A program made the position numbers and the translations under genes. A stretch of 64,000 nt of DNA. It comes from Magicicada septendecula (taxonomy: Eukaryota > Arthropoda > Insecta > Hemiptera > Cicadidae). Of the stretch, positions 1-11,300 are shown piece by piece. The stretch spans positions 149,321,574 to 149,385,573 of the forward strand of contig CM068369.1 in assembly GCA_034769895.1 (NCBI GenBank), read 5' to 3'. The notes under the pieces are model-generated. The model saw only the letters and a program-made list of their open reading frames with translations. It was not told the DNA's origin and did not search any database. Position 1 is the stretch's first letter. Each line of letters starts with the position of its first letter.

Positions 1-826
1 ATTGAAAAATATTTCTCATAAATCCTTGTAATATGTTGATCTTATCTTGTTTCAAAGTACTGACGTTCTATCAACATTCAAATTCTGTTTAATTCATTTA
101 TTCCCAGAATTGTTTCATTCAGAATTGTTTATAGTAATGTGATCTTACTATTATTTCTGAATGTTTCGGTATTTCTCCAAATTCAAATTCTTCTTAATTA
201 TTTACCATAAAGTTTTCTCATAAACTTAGTTATAGTAAGTTGGTCTTACTTCATTTTTAAATTTTCCGTATATTAAATCCAAAAGTCCTTTCTTCTTAAT
301 TCTTCCAAAATGTTTTTCTCATAATTCAGTGGTAGTAAGCTGTGCTTGCTTAATTTTAAATTTTTTAATATTAAGTTCAAAATTCTCTCTCTTTCTCTTT
401 CTTCCATAAAGTTTTGTTCTAAATTATCAGGTTGTAGTAAGATGTACTTACTCAATTTTAAATTTTTGTAATTATATTTTAATTCAAAAGTCTTTCTTTT
501 TCTTTCTTCCATAAAGTTCGTTCCAAAATTATTAGGTTGTAGTAAGATGTACTTACCCAATTTTAAATTTTTATAAATATATTTCAATTCAAAAGTCTTT
601 CTTTTTCTTTCTTCCATAAAGTTTGTTCCAAAATTATCAGGTTGTAAGTTGTTCTTACATATTTTAGAATTTTTTAAATTAATATATAGTTCAAAATTCA
701 AAATTCTCTCTCTTTCTCTTTCTTCTATAAAGTTTGTTCCAAAATTATCAGGTTGTAAGTTGTTCTTACATATTTTAGAATTTTTTAAATACAAAAATAT
801 TAAGTTCAAAATTCAAAACTCCCAAC
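1..826 (-). repeat. Tandem repeats with an iterated palindrome, 3' region of the left Gypsy element
   Basis: About seven clear units of roughly 100-111 bp lie downstream of pol. Each carries a 15-bp inverted repeat of the form GTAAG-5N-CTTAC. Copies start at 134, 235, 335, 437, 542, 644 and 755; a degenerate copy lies near 28. The 335 copy (GTAAGCTGTGCTTGC) keeps a G-T wobble pair; the 134 copy has one unpaired position. Around each palindrome are TTCTTCCATAAAGTTTG-like and TTTTAAATTTTT-like stretches. The minus strand is open through 273-809 because several unit spacings are multiples of three. The equivalent array in the right-hand element is not frame-preserving, so I treat the open frame as a by-product and not a gene. 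Confidence 0.85.
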
Positions 827-1130
827 TCATTCTTCATAATATTTCTTCATAGAAGCTTGATTGTACACTCCTTTGATTTTTCCTGAAACGATTTCCTTCA
901 ACTCATATGTATTGTTATGCTTATCATTTACCACAACATATGGTTACATATTGTACTCTACACTGGACCATATTATTTATACTTTAATAATTTGATTTTC
1001 ACTTTTTCTTTTCTTATAAATTTTCTTTTCTTTTATATACCCAGGAAGATGGACGATTTTCTTTATGTCGTTCCATTATTCATATTCTTATTTGTCATGT
1101 TCATTTTCTTAAATAGTCTTCATTCATAAA
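827..1130 (-). pseudogene. Gypsy pol C-terminal remnant (end of integrase)
   Basis: Reading the minus strand from about 943 to the stop at 827-829 gives a peptide with NDKHNNTYEL, then SGKIKGVYNQASMKKYYEE. It lines up with the extreme C-terminus of the right-hand element's polyprotein (NNNNTYEIM, then RIKGTYNQESIKKYNE). Upstream of about 943 the frame is broken by stops, although a trace of the preceding LLYTGPY-like segment is still visible. Catalytic integrase motifs are absent. It directly adjoins the end of gag, which marks the internal deletion. Confidence 0.75.
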
Positions 1131-1268
1131 ACCCAGTTTTGTTTCTATGTTTATTCTCCATATCATTTCCTTTCAATGATATTTATTCCGTCTCCTTCAC
1201 CGTTGTTTTTCGCCGTAGTCGGTTATCATGGTATCCGTCCCTTTTCTTGATGTCGTGTGGCATTTGTG

Positions 1269-3523
1269 TTAACCAGGGTCCATCATCTCAATTGCTCTTA
1301 TAAAATTTACCCTAGGGCGCGACACTCGGTTATTATTTTTGCTATTATTGTTATTACTAAAATTATTATGATGGTAATTTCGGTTAGGTGGGTAAGGTCT
1401 GTCACCATTATTGTTAGGATATGGATTTCTCTGACTGTAGGGGACATTATTATGTTGATAAAAATTGTTTCTATTGTTTGGATAGGGGTTGTCATTCCTA
1501 ACGCCGTTAAAATTTCCGTTAAACTGGTTATTACGCGGCGGGTTGTTAGGGCCGTCGTAATTACTGGGCTGGTTCCGGTTACTTGTATGGTTATTGCCGT
1601 TATTGGTATATGTATTCGGCCTTGCTTCTGGTCTCTCATTTCTCTTCCTGCTCTGCCGATAATACTCCTCGTTTTCGTATCCTTCTAATAACTCGGTCAT
1701 CGCCTGGATCGTCTTGATCTGGCTGCCTCTCCGGGCCCTGATAATGTCCTCATCATAATGATACGATATCTTGTTCACTAAACATTCTTCTGGGATTGCT
1801 GGCTCGAGGTGTTTTGCCATGCACACCTTCCCCAAGAAATATGCCGTCATACTGCTACCTAATTGTGCCCTGTATCTTCCATTACAAATATTGTCACGGA
1901 TCAAGTTCTGGGTGGTCTCAGACCAGTATTTTGTCTTAAACATTTTCCGGAACTGTTGGTAGTCGGGAATTTCACTCCGGTTGGCCATCCACCAATTATC
2001 AGTTATGTCTCGGAAAGACTCGTCTAATATCTCCCTGCTATGGCTCCATTGGGTAATTTTATGCTTGGTCAAATATTCTTCTACCCTAGCCAGGAACTCC
2101 ATCGGCTTGCGTTTGTATTGCCGGAAGTTGAGCCACTCTCGGCTTTCGTTGACAGGCAATCCGGTGAAATGAGTTGGTCTGTTTCTTATCGCTTCCATCT
2201 CCTCTCGGCTTTGTCGCACCTGACCGGTGATACTGGCCATGGTCTCTTGTATATCATTACATCGTTCTGTGACTTGGTTGCGAACTTTTCCGAATTCTTC
2301 TTGATTTTCCTTCCTCTGTTCTTCTACCTTCCTACGACTATGTTCTTCGATATTGGTGAACTTGATGTTCACCACTTCTTTAAACTCATGCACCTCCTTT
2401 TCGGTCTGGTTGCACTTTCCATCAATCTCTCGAATCTGTCGATTGACCATTATATTTTCTTCTTCCATCTTCTTATTCATCGCTTTTTTGTTAACATTGA
2501 TTTCTTTATTCAGTTCTTCTCGCAACAATTCCATCCTTTCGTCCAGTTTGTCCAAATTCTCCTGATTGACTTCTCTTAATTCTTCTCTTAGAATTTGATT
2601 GTCCTCTCTCAATTCTTCCAATTTCTCCCCATCTTCTCTTCCAGCTTCCTGTTGTCTTCCTTGAATTCTTCTTTCAACTGTCGGTTGTTCTTCTCTATCT
2701 TCTTCCTGGTTTCATCGATTTTCTGATTGGTGTTCTCAATTTTATTAATCAATTCTTCTATAGTTGACTTGAATTCTTCCTTGAACGATTGGTTGTCTTC
2801 CTTCAATTCCTCTAAATTCTTCCCCATCTCTTCTTCCATCTTCTTGTTATCTTCCTTCAAATTTTCTATGTTCTTATTCATCCCAGTCAACTCTTCTTTT
2901 GTGGATTGATTATCCTTCTTCAATTCTTCTAACTTTCCTCCCATCCTTTCTTCCATCTTCTTGCTGTTTTCTTCCATCTGCTCTTCCATCTTCTTGATGT
3001 TTTCTTCCATCTTCTCTTCCATCTTCTTATTGGTTTCATCAATCTTCTTACCCAGGGCCTGGTTGTCTTCCTTCAGCCCTTCCATGTTCTTGTTCATCCC
3101 ACTTAATTCTTCTTTCAATCCCTTACTGTTTTCGTCCATTTTCTTGTTATTCTCTTCCATCTCCTTCTTCCTGTCCTCCTTGTCGGATCTGTTGCTATCT
3201 TCGATTCTCTGACCCATTTGAAGGAACATTTCCATCATCATATCCATCCTAATCTCCTCCGTTGTTTTGGATTTTTCCACATGTCTTTCCTGGACATTTA
3301 CTTCCCCTGTCTGAGTACTCGTCTCAGGTTGTTCCCCTGGTTGTTCAGGTTGTTTGGACAACACTGATGGCAACGAACTTTCCACGTCTACTGGCGTTGC
3401 CTCTTTATTGTCCATTTCCAATTCTATTTCTTTTTCGGCCTCCGCCGCCCGTTTCTTAGATGTTGCACGTCGTTGCATTTTCCCTTGAAATTCTCTGGCT
3501 TTGTAGCTGTTGCCTAGCTCCAA
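1269..3523 (-). pseudogene. gag: Gypsy gag, long coiled-coil type, one frameshift
   Basis: Two overlapping minus-strand frames, 3523-2609 (304 aa) and 2621-1269 (450 aa), are offset by a frameshift within 2609-2621. Together they make a Gag of about 750 codons. The N-terminal part is acidic and lysine-rich. It is followed by about 400 residues of Glu/Lys/Asn heptad-like repeats (KKMEEN, LKEDNQ and variants), predicting a long coiled coil. A globular part follows with LNFRQYKRKPMEFLARVEEY and KTKYWSETTQNLIRDN, corresponding to the capsid-like core of the right-hand Gag. The C-terminus is an Asn/Arg/Pro/Tyr-rich tail. No CCHC zinc knuckle is present. The start at 3523 is the first Met after the PBS and leader. 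The frameshift makes it a pseudogene unless it is a sequencing error. Confidence 0.85.
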
Positions 3524-3568
3524 CTAGTGATTGGGCAGATTGTATTGGCCTTCCAATCGCTAATTAAA

Positions 3569-3586
3569 GCCTCACGTTGGGCGCCA
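3569..3586 (-). other. Primer binding site of the left Gypsy element (tRNA-Lys type)
   Basis: On the minus strand this reads TGGCGCCCAACGTGAGGC. It differs at one position from the complement of the 3' end of the tRNA-Lys class used by many retroelements (TGGCGCCCAACGTGGGGC, from established knowledge). It lies three bases inside the LTR edge at 3590, the expected place for reverse-transcription priming. Confidence 0.85.
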
Positions 3587-3589
3587 ATT

Positions 3590-3960
3590 TGTAATAAAAT
3601 ATAATAGATTAGATATTGATTGAGTTTGTGTGTTCTTAATTGGTGTGGCTCTCGACGTCTTACTGGCCTGAAACACTTCCTTAAGTTTCCCAGCTGGTCG
3701 AGTCCCAGTGGTAGCAAGACCGGTCGAGTAGCGTAATGTTGATGAAGAAATATATGTTCAGCTCCACCAAAAGTTTCAAATCAAAAATTGTTGTTTTGAA
3801 GAAAAAAAAAAATATGTGTTTAAAAAAAATATATAATTAAAAAAATTATAATTTTATTAATTAATTAATTATAATCAATTAATTAATAGAGTGTTGCGAG
3901 GTTTTAAAAAGTGTAACACTCTTCTGAAAAATTTTATTGAAGTTCTGGTATATTTTAAAT
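3590..3960 (-). repeat. 5' LTR (inner end) of the left Gypsy element
   Basis: The LTR edge is inferred from the PBS. In plus orientation it begins TGTAATAAAAT at 3590, so the minus strand ends ATTTTATTACA, a canonical CA terminus. Two minus-strand AATAAA signals (plus-strand TTTATT near 3850 and 3928) could mark the R/U5 polyadenylation region. The outer end cannot be placed, because the partner LTR is outside the window. The LTR may extend well beyond 3960. Confidence 0.5.
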
Positions 3961-6900
3961 AAACTACCACCACTCATAAGATTGTCTCCAGGACAGTCGA
4001 TACTTGTTTACCTTTTATGTTTTTTAGGTTATCTTCACTTATAGGTGGTAAAGTCCTGGTAGATTGTTAATTAGAATTATATTAGTGGTTATTAGTAATA
4101 TTTATGAAATAAAGAACTATTTAGTGTTGAAAAGTATTAATGTTTTATTAGTTAATGGCAATATTGACTCTTATCGATTTATAATATCGATTCTCAGGAT
4201 ATCGAAAAAGTTACAAAATATATTATATAAAAATCATACAGGGTTCTTTAAACAGCCAATTATTATCAAAGTCAGAGAAATCGGGCTAATATTTAAAAAG
4301 TATAACGTTATGACAAATTAATAATTATTACTAAATACAGACATTGAATAGAAAATAATATAATTGTTTTCACCAACAGCTGACGTGAGCACTGCAGCAT
4401 TGGAATTGTAAAAGAAAGATGGCTGCCGTCAAACTGGTCCAAATGTTGCTCGATTCTGCTACGTTCCGAATGATGTATTTTCTGGCATTATTCCTGTTCT
4501 GGTGTCTGCAAATCTCTTGTTAAATGTTGTGTAGTGCCTGGTGTAATGTTTCTGGGTTGTATTTTGTGTCTCTGTGTAATTATAAGTTCAAACACTTTTC
4601 CCTATTCCGACACTAATACGGTTATTGTATTATACAGTTTTCTGGTGTTTTGTGGTGTTTTTCGGAGTAGATATGTATCGTTCAGTGTTATTTAGTGTTT
4701 CTTGATTGTTTCTGTCATAATGTGAGAGTTCTAGAAGTATTTTGTAAGCCACTCGCGATTCACAAAAAACGTACTATTCACTCGCTTGACATTACCTTTG
4801 TAAGTTAGGTTAGATTCGACACAAAACGCTCGTCATATTAACCGTTCGAATACCAATAATCAACTATCTTATTTCCTCCAGTTTCAATGAAACTCTTAGC
4901 CAATATAATATTATTCTTAACATTGTTCAAATATATTTTCATATCCTGTGCATATATAATAATTCACTATATGATTGCCTAAACTTTGGTTATTTATCAA
5001 TTTTATTTACTAGATGTTATTTAAATTAATCTTTCAGTTCATTCTGGTTATTTTAAGAATAAATAATGCCGTTTTATAGTGTTTTCTGTCCAAAATTAGT
5101 AATTTTACTTTCATTTTTGGTATTCTCTGAAAAGTCAAAACATCTCCAAAATTTACTTCCTGTTATTATGTAAATTCAGCCATTTTATCAGTTATATTTA
5201 ATATTAATCATCTTATATTGTATTAAAAAGGTTTATATTCCCTTATTTTCTTGTAATTAACTGAATTAGTTGTATTCTGAAACATTATTCTGGAATATAT
5301 GACTCCCATGTCTAAATTTCTGAGTTTAGTCATTTTCATTTTTATTTATAATTCTGAATATAATTTATTAAAATCTTTCTAAATGGTATGTGCAATTATA
5401 TGGCTTGATCTCAAGTTTATTTTGTCTAAATCCCTTTTGTTTATTTGCATTTAAATGAGTAATTTCTCTGTTTTAATGAAATTTGGTTTTCTTTCTCTGG
5501 CCTATGATTTTTTAACAATTTTTTCTTACAAAATATTTTACAAACAATATATGATGTGTGATACCCTCTCTGACTTTTAAATATAGTCTTATAAACTAAA
5601 CATTTTTCCAAATTACACAATAACAATGAGTATTGGTTACAATACCAATAACAGTTAAACAAATAAAGAATATTTTTTAAATAAATAGTTGTCTTCAACC
5701 TTCAGGCATTTTACAACAAAATCCTTATTTCTAACATGGAAATACGGTTCACAAAAAAGGTTTTTTTTTTTTTTTTACTAACTCAAGTCTTAATTACTTC
5801 CTACTATTTACAAGTAGTAATTATTTTTATAGTTCTGATGTTAGTTGTATCAGACCCAAACAAATGGCCTTACATCTAACACATTTTTAAACATTCTTAC
5901 ACTATATACATAAAAACCTTATATCTATATTCTTGTTGCTAACTATTATTATAAGTGGGATTCTACAGTTTTTATACCGTCTTTTACACATTGTCTTTGG
6001 GGAATTGTACCCTGTCATAAATAAATAAATAGCATAAATTGTTCAAAAAGTATTATGGAAGCTGTTTTTTTCTTTTTTCATACAAAACAAAATGTTATTT
6101 TAAACAGATTTATGTCTTATAAGTAACATATTCTCACAGTACACATTTCAAGTCATTGAAAATTGCATATTTCATTGTATTCAATGTTTGTGATTGCCAA
6201 GAATGAAACACAAGGTTTATTTTCTATAATACCCAAAACTATCACTGGTTCACTTTGCACTTTTTTATATTATGTTATTGCTAAGTGGTCGTATAGTCTT
6301 ATTAACATAATAAATTGGTTAGTGTTTTACAATGGAGATTTGTTCCATGGGTACTATATTATTGTTTCATCTTAGTTCACAGGCAACTTTTACTTTATAC
6401 ACTTCTCTCTCTTAAATTTATATACATGTGGTTTTCATTTCGTTATACTTTTATTGGTTAATGATTTATTTTGGAGGTATGGGGATTTGGGTGTCTTTTA
6501 TAAGAGCATGACATCTTCTTCATGATGCTGCCTTCTTCTTCTATCTTCTGTCTTCTTTTCTCCTGCCTTCTGGGACTGGTATCTTCTCCATCTTCTTCTT
6601 GATGCCATCAGGTTTCTTGGGATCTTCTCCATCTTCTTCTTGATTTTTAGAAATACATCACCTGTATTGGTTGATCTTGGCTTATTTTAGGGTTTCTATT
6701 CTATTTATTCTTCCTCGTTGTGGGTTTGGTCATATTCTGTACTGCTTGGTTATTCACTTTCTTACCTTCCTGGGTTATACCTTGAAAACCTTTGGTTATG
6801 AGACTGGTTTTGGATGACTCATCACTAGTAACTCCTTTTATTTGAACTTGTATTTTTTTAAAAATAATAATGATTCCTTTCCACAGTTGCTATGAATTAA

Positions 6901-7124
6901 CCTATTTATATTAAACTTAATGCTTTCTTCCAAATTTAAATGTTATAACTTTATTATTCTAATGATCAATTGCCATTCAATATTATGCATACATCTGTCA
7001 CGCTACAATATTTACTAAATCACAATAACGACACACACATAACACGATGTAACTTCGGCTCCGTTGGACCGTTCCGACCGCGCGTGTAGTTGCCGAGCCA
7101 CTGATTAAACTAAGTCGATCCTTA
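3961..7124. other. Noncoding AT-rich interval, possibly including more LTR
   Basis: No recognisable gene. It may hold the rest of the 5' LTR of the left Gypsy element. A less AT-rich stretch at 4380-4820 contains a small ORF (listed separately) and a GTAAGT donor-like site near 4799. From 6506 to 6660 the plus strand is a pyrimidine-rich tract, with ATCTTCTCCATCTTCTTCTT repeated 36 bp apart near 6591 and 6627. A CpG-richer block lies at 7043-7115. Confidence 0.6.
4419..4523 (+). other. Small ORF with a hydrophobic segment (unproven)
   Basis: A 34-codon frame opens with ATG in a good context (AAAG before ATGG) and ends at TAA 4521-4523. It reads MAAVKLVQMLLDSATF and then a hydrophobic stretch, MMYFLALFLFWCLQI, long enough for a membrane span. 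It sits in a locally less AT-rich block. I recognise no family. A chance ORF, or a short leader ORF inside an LTR transcript, are both possible. Confidence 0.2.
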
Positions 7125-7340
7125 TCACCAGTCATTACCGTCATGCGCGATTATATTTAGGGCTGTATCATATAGTGAGTGAGATTGAAACCTTAATTGT
7201 TCGTTTAATATACTGTTATTGTTGATATTCTTGTCTTTAAGTGATTTATAAATCTCAAACTCCTCGAGAGCGTCCATTAACCTACCCTTACCGCATACAT
7301 GGATTGCTTTGAAATTAGTATCGAAGTCTGTGTAATTATG
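7125..7340 (-). pseudogene. Probable Penelope-like element, C-terminal endonuclease-region fragment
   Basis: A 75-codon minus-strand frame reads DFDTNFKAIHVCGKGRLMD, then LEEFEIYKSLKDKN, then ILNEQLRFQSHSLYDTALN. The pattern 'aromatic-N-F ... I-H ... K-G-R-L-M-D-x-L-E-E-F-E-I-Y-K ... L-N-E-Q-L-x-F' is what I associate with the C-terminus of GIY-YIG-bearing Penelope-like elements in arthropods. The assignment rests on that resemblance alone. No reverse transcriptase domain is found beside it. Confidence 0.45.
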
Positions 7341-7764
7341 GTCATGCATCACCTTTCCTACATTTATATACCTTATCGCAATATATATGTGTGTTTGAGT
7401 GTGCGAGCGCGCGCGTGTGTATTCAAATTACATGAAAGAAAGGACAAGAAATCAAGCGTGCCAATACCAGCGACTATGGTGATGACACTAATACTAATGC
7501 TGACAATAATATTATTAAAACATTATTTTTTCGTTTTAAGGGCTTGGAAACTAAAGCGTTTAGCACGAAGACTGTGACCAGGAGTGTAGCTTGACTATTT
7601 GTTCCGTTCTCACCTACCGTCTGGTTACTCAATAGACCTACTCAATGAAAGTGAACACTGCACACATATACTGTAGATGCAATACAATTTTATCACAGCC
7701 GATACAGTAAATTTGCTACTTTAAGAAAGAAAAGGGTTCTGTGATTCCTAAGTCTTTTTTCTGG

Positions 7765-7925
7765 TTACATTTTAATCTGTGTGTTTGTCCGGGTTCAGCA
7801 AGATCACTACAGTCCTCAGTAACATGTTTCACTGTGAGTACTCCGCTACAAATGCGGACAAGGTCGTTCATGTAAATGGTAAGAAGTCGTCAAGTTAGAA
7901 TGACCAATTTGCAGTCTCGTGATGC
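7765..7925 (-). pseudogene. LINE tail fragment (RNase H-bearing clade, C-terminal knuckle region)
   Basis: The minus strand contains, in shifting frames, LQIGHSNLTTSY and then LTVKHVTEDCSDL. This matches the C-terminal segment found in the better preserved copies at 29909-30163 (RLRIGHSNLMFSYFLQGN, ALTVKR) and 35160-35430. In Jockey/R1/I-like LINEs this segment follows the RNase H domain and includes a Cys/His knuckle. Frameshifts and stops make it nonfunctional. Confidence 0.55.
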
Positions 7926-7929
7926 ATAC

Positions 7930-8300
7930 CTACACTACTGTATGGTTATGAAACTTGGGTCATACAGAAAAAAGATGAACAGAAGATACAAACAGCAGAA
8001 ATGAAATTTCTGAGATCAGTTAAAGGTGTAATTGACGAGATCACATAAGAAATAGAGAGATAAGAAGTGACTTATATATTTTTGCACTAAATGAAAAGAT
8101 TAAAGGATACAGAAGAAAATAAATTATTCAACACATCAATAGAATAGAAGAAAGTAGAAAACCGAAGATGGCGAAAGATTACAACCCTAGAGGCAGAAAA
8201 AACTTGGTAAATCTAAGAAAAAGTGGACTGTGGAATAGAAACAGACCGCTAATGTCTAAAACCGTTAAGATGATGATGATAATGATGATGCCATTTGTCA
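7930..8300 (+). pseudogene. RTE-like LINE tail (reverse transcriptase C-terminus)
   Basis: Plus-strand frames contain LLYGYETWVIQKKDEQKIQT followed by AEMKFLRSVKGV. Further on come an IEESRKPKMA-like segment and a basic segment with NPRGRKNLVNLRK. This is the usual C-terminal pattern of RTE-type reverse transcriptases (YGSE.W ... EMRFLR ... G[KR]). A GATGATGAT-type simple tail at 8269-8290 marks the 3' end. Stops and frameshifts are present and the 5' part is missing, as usual for truncated LINE copies. It belongs with the fragments at 35440-35855 and 51195-52240. Confidence 0.6.
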
Positions 8301-11300
8301 TTTACAGACGCTCTGCTTCTGCTGCTATCCAATTTGTTCAATTTTTAAGTACGTTCCTGAACATGTAATTTCTTAGGTGAAAGCGTTAAAACGTTAATAC
8401 TCTCAACAGTGAATGTCTACCGAGCGCTTCTTCCGACAATAGTTTTATTCATTACGTTTTTTACCAGGCGATGTAAATTAAATTGTTATTTAGCTCTTTT
8501 ACAACTTTGCGATATGTAAAATAAATATGAAATACACACTACAAATGCTGCTTACATGCAGAGAAAATTTCATGTAGTTGTGATAAGCAATATGTTTTCA
8601 TGTATCAAAAAATTCGTCAAATATGAAAAGTGATTGAAGTAAGGACGTAAGGAAAAAGTTGATTGCACGGGAAGCTAAGAAATTGATGGATAACCGTTAT
8701 ATCTAACCCTTAACACGCAAGCCAAGTGTAAAGAAAGATACGATTATAAAAAGGTGATGAATAATGCAGTTTAGGAACTGCTGAAGACTATCGTTTACAG
8801 AAATTGCTGCGTAATATATTAGGAATATTGCTAATATCTCACATGAAAATGATGTGTGAAAATCGTTCACTGCTTACAAGGCTATAAAGGGTACTTTGTT
8901 ATTTCCACTATATTAACCCTAATCTTAATTTTATCAGCTGACGTAAACGCTTGAAGGTATTCTTGAAGGTATTTTTAATTTGTTTGAAATGTTTAAATAT
9001 TATTACAGATAATTTTTTCAGATGTATGATTGTGATCGTATGGCGACGTTACTTACAGGAAGCAAGCAATTTACGCGATTGATTTAAATAAGCGATGTAA
9101 GTCCATGAATAAGTGTTGGTTTTAAAATAATAAAACATCTCATTAAATAACTAATTTTTCAATATCCTATGAATGATAGTGGTTCAGAATTATTGGTAAC
9201 CAAGGGAAAATTGTGTTTCACAAAATAGCGTGGATATTACCATCGTTACTGAAACAAAAAAGACAGATCTCAATCCTGCGTACTTTATACACACCAAATC
9301 TCTCTTTATTTCTGTCACTATCGCACTAGTGTCTCTTATAATATTCTCTTATCTTCTGTTATAGTTATTATACACATCACATGTCGGTCTGTCACGCTGC
9401 GAAATATTTCGAAGTCCATAGAGGTATTTTGTTGAGTTGAAACTTTCTGCGGTCTTTTATTGTCATGTAAGCCTACGATTGTTTTCAAATTATAGTTACA
9501 ATTTTCTTCAGTTTTTCCACGTACCGGTTTATTTAATACATTATTATAATAATTGGTCTATCACATTAAATATTACTGTATTATTTTCTTAAGTATTCTT
9601 CAATAAGGAATTTCGAAGAACTTAATAACATAAAATTATTGTGTGGAAAAGTATATAATAAAATAAAACCATGTTATGAGAAAACAATGTTTCCCACTAG
9701 CTGGGTCACACAGAAGAATAAAGAAGTTAGAACGTGGAACAGAGGTAACGTCTTCAGTTAAAATATTGCGTTTGAAAGACCAAATGAGTTTCTCCACAAG
9801 AGTGTGTAAACAAGCAGTCTGGAACATTGGACCCTATTACGACGTTAACACTATAAACTAGTAGAACTGTCGTAACAACGCGGCGTCAACAAAATATATT
9901 ACTTTCTATGCAGTTCCACATACGATTCATTACTTCTTCTAACTCTCAGATTTTACTTGAAAATTGTACGTTCTCTGCGCAGTCTAAAACAAACGAATTT
10001 AACTGGAAATGGTTTATCAATTTATGTTCCATGCTTAGATTTGTATTACTAATCACAAATATATATTAGAATATTTATTAACTTAATCAAATTGAGAGAT
10101 ACCAAAAATCGTTTTAGTCTTTAAAACCCTTATTTTATAAAAGAAAATAAAATACATTAAGTAAACTAAATTAATCAATAAAAAAATCAACCTAATTTTA
10201 GTCCGTTTATTATTAAATCATGAAAAACCAATTAAAAAGGTTAATTATTTGCACTAGTATTCAAGTGATTCGGGATTATCTAGTAAATACAAAATTAACA
10301 TTTAACGGCCACTGCTCCTTATTTCCTCCTACAAAGTGCCACTATTTTTCCTCTGTTTACCCACTGCATTTTCCCAAGTTTCCCTTAGTCTACTTCCTTT
10401 CCTACATTTTTATTTTGGTTCCTTGTTTCTTGTTATTCTTTTGTGCCCGTTTTTGTTTATTCTGTACAAATGTTCTTATCCTTCATTTTATGTACTTCCA
10501 AATCGTTTCTAATTTCTCCATTTCTAACTTCACACTTTTTAGTTACCTTACTTAGAAGTATCAGTGTTTTCTCTTATAATTAAAAATAAGTAAATATACA
10601 GTTTTTTCTTTCACAGTATGTTGTTTTATTACTGAATACGCCAAAGTCTCAAAAGAAATAAATGGTAATATGAGTTATTTTTTATAAGTTACCCTTTCCA
10701 GAAATCGTCATTTCAAATTTTCAACTGGAAACAATGTATTTCTTAGCTTAGATAATAGTATAAAGACAAGTAATAAAATTATAATCACATTTGTAATTAG
10801 AGTGTATTCATTAATATATATGTTGATCTTTTGCTTCCGACTGCAGAGGTTTGCGATACGTATTCCGACATATTTTTCTATGATGTCTTGGTCACTCGGG
10901 AGGAAGACTGACAACGAGATACAAAATCTAGAGCAGAAAACGAAACTCGTCTTGGTCAAAAGCGGAATGTTAAGAATCCATCCAGGACATACGGTTGATG
11001 ATACTAAGTAAAATTTCTGAACAAGCATGCACACACGTGCGCGCATAAAGGCACGGATATGATATATGATTACACACGCGTGTATGTATTACGCGCTCGT
11101 GTTGGTCATAGTCAAAACATATGGCACATAGCACAGCACATCACAGTCGGTTAGGGATTTCCAATAAAGCACAGCGTTATGTTATGATATAAATAATAAA
11201 TTAATTTTTTCAAAGCGATTTAATTACAATTAGAAATGGAACGATGTCAAGTGAGGCTTCTTACTCGTTTTATTCCGACCACCAAGAAAAATGTATTTTA

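Larger units (their letters stand above)
1..3960 (-). mobile_element. Ty3/Gypsy LTR retrotransposon, internally deleted, truncated by window edge
   Basis: A minus-strand Gypsy element. From high to low coordinates it has an LTR edge at 3590, a PBS (3569-3586), gag (3523-1269), a scrap of the pol C-terminus (about 1130-827) and a tandem-repeat array (826-1). The 3' LTR must lie left of base 1. Protease, reverse transcriptase, RNase H and most of integrase are missing, because gag is joined to the last part of pol within about 140 bp. The capsid region and pol tail resemble those of the element at 54172-64000 closely enough to place both in one family, but the two have diverged and the LTR edges are not similar. 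It looks like an older, non-autonomous relative. The right boundary (outer end of the 5' LTR) is not resolved; 3960 is a minimum. Confidence 0.85.

Noticed and set aside
273..809. 178-codon minus-strand frame with four to five internal peptide repeats
   Set aside because: It is the translation of the tandem palindrome repeats. Unit spacings happen to be multiples of three in part of the array; the sister array at 57750-57953 does not keep a frame, and composition is low-complexity AT.
1257..3212. Several plus-strand frames opposite gag (for example 1257-1688, 2040-2579, 2961-3212)
   Set aside because: Antisense shadows of the coiled-coil and Asn-rich gag; no independent motif. The same holds for plus-strand frames at 61414-61809.
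6506..6660. Minus-strand Lys/Glu-rich reading frame in the pyrimidine tract
   Set aside because: Low-complexity translation of a CTT/ATC repeat with no start codon support.
10220..10555. 111-codon plus-strand frame rich in Phe/Leu/Ser/Tyr
   Set aside because: Pyrimidine-rich low-complexity translation resembling a membrane protein only by composition.
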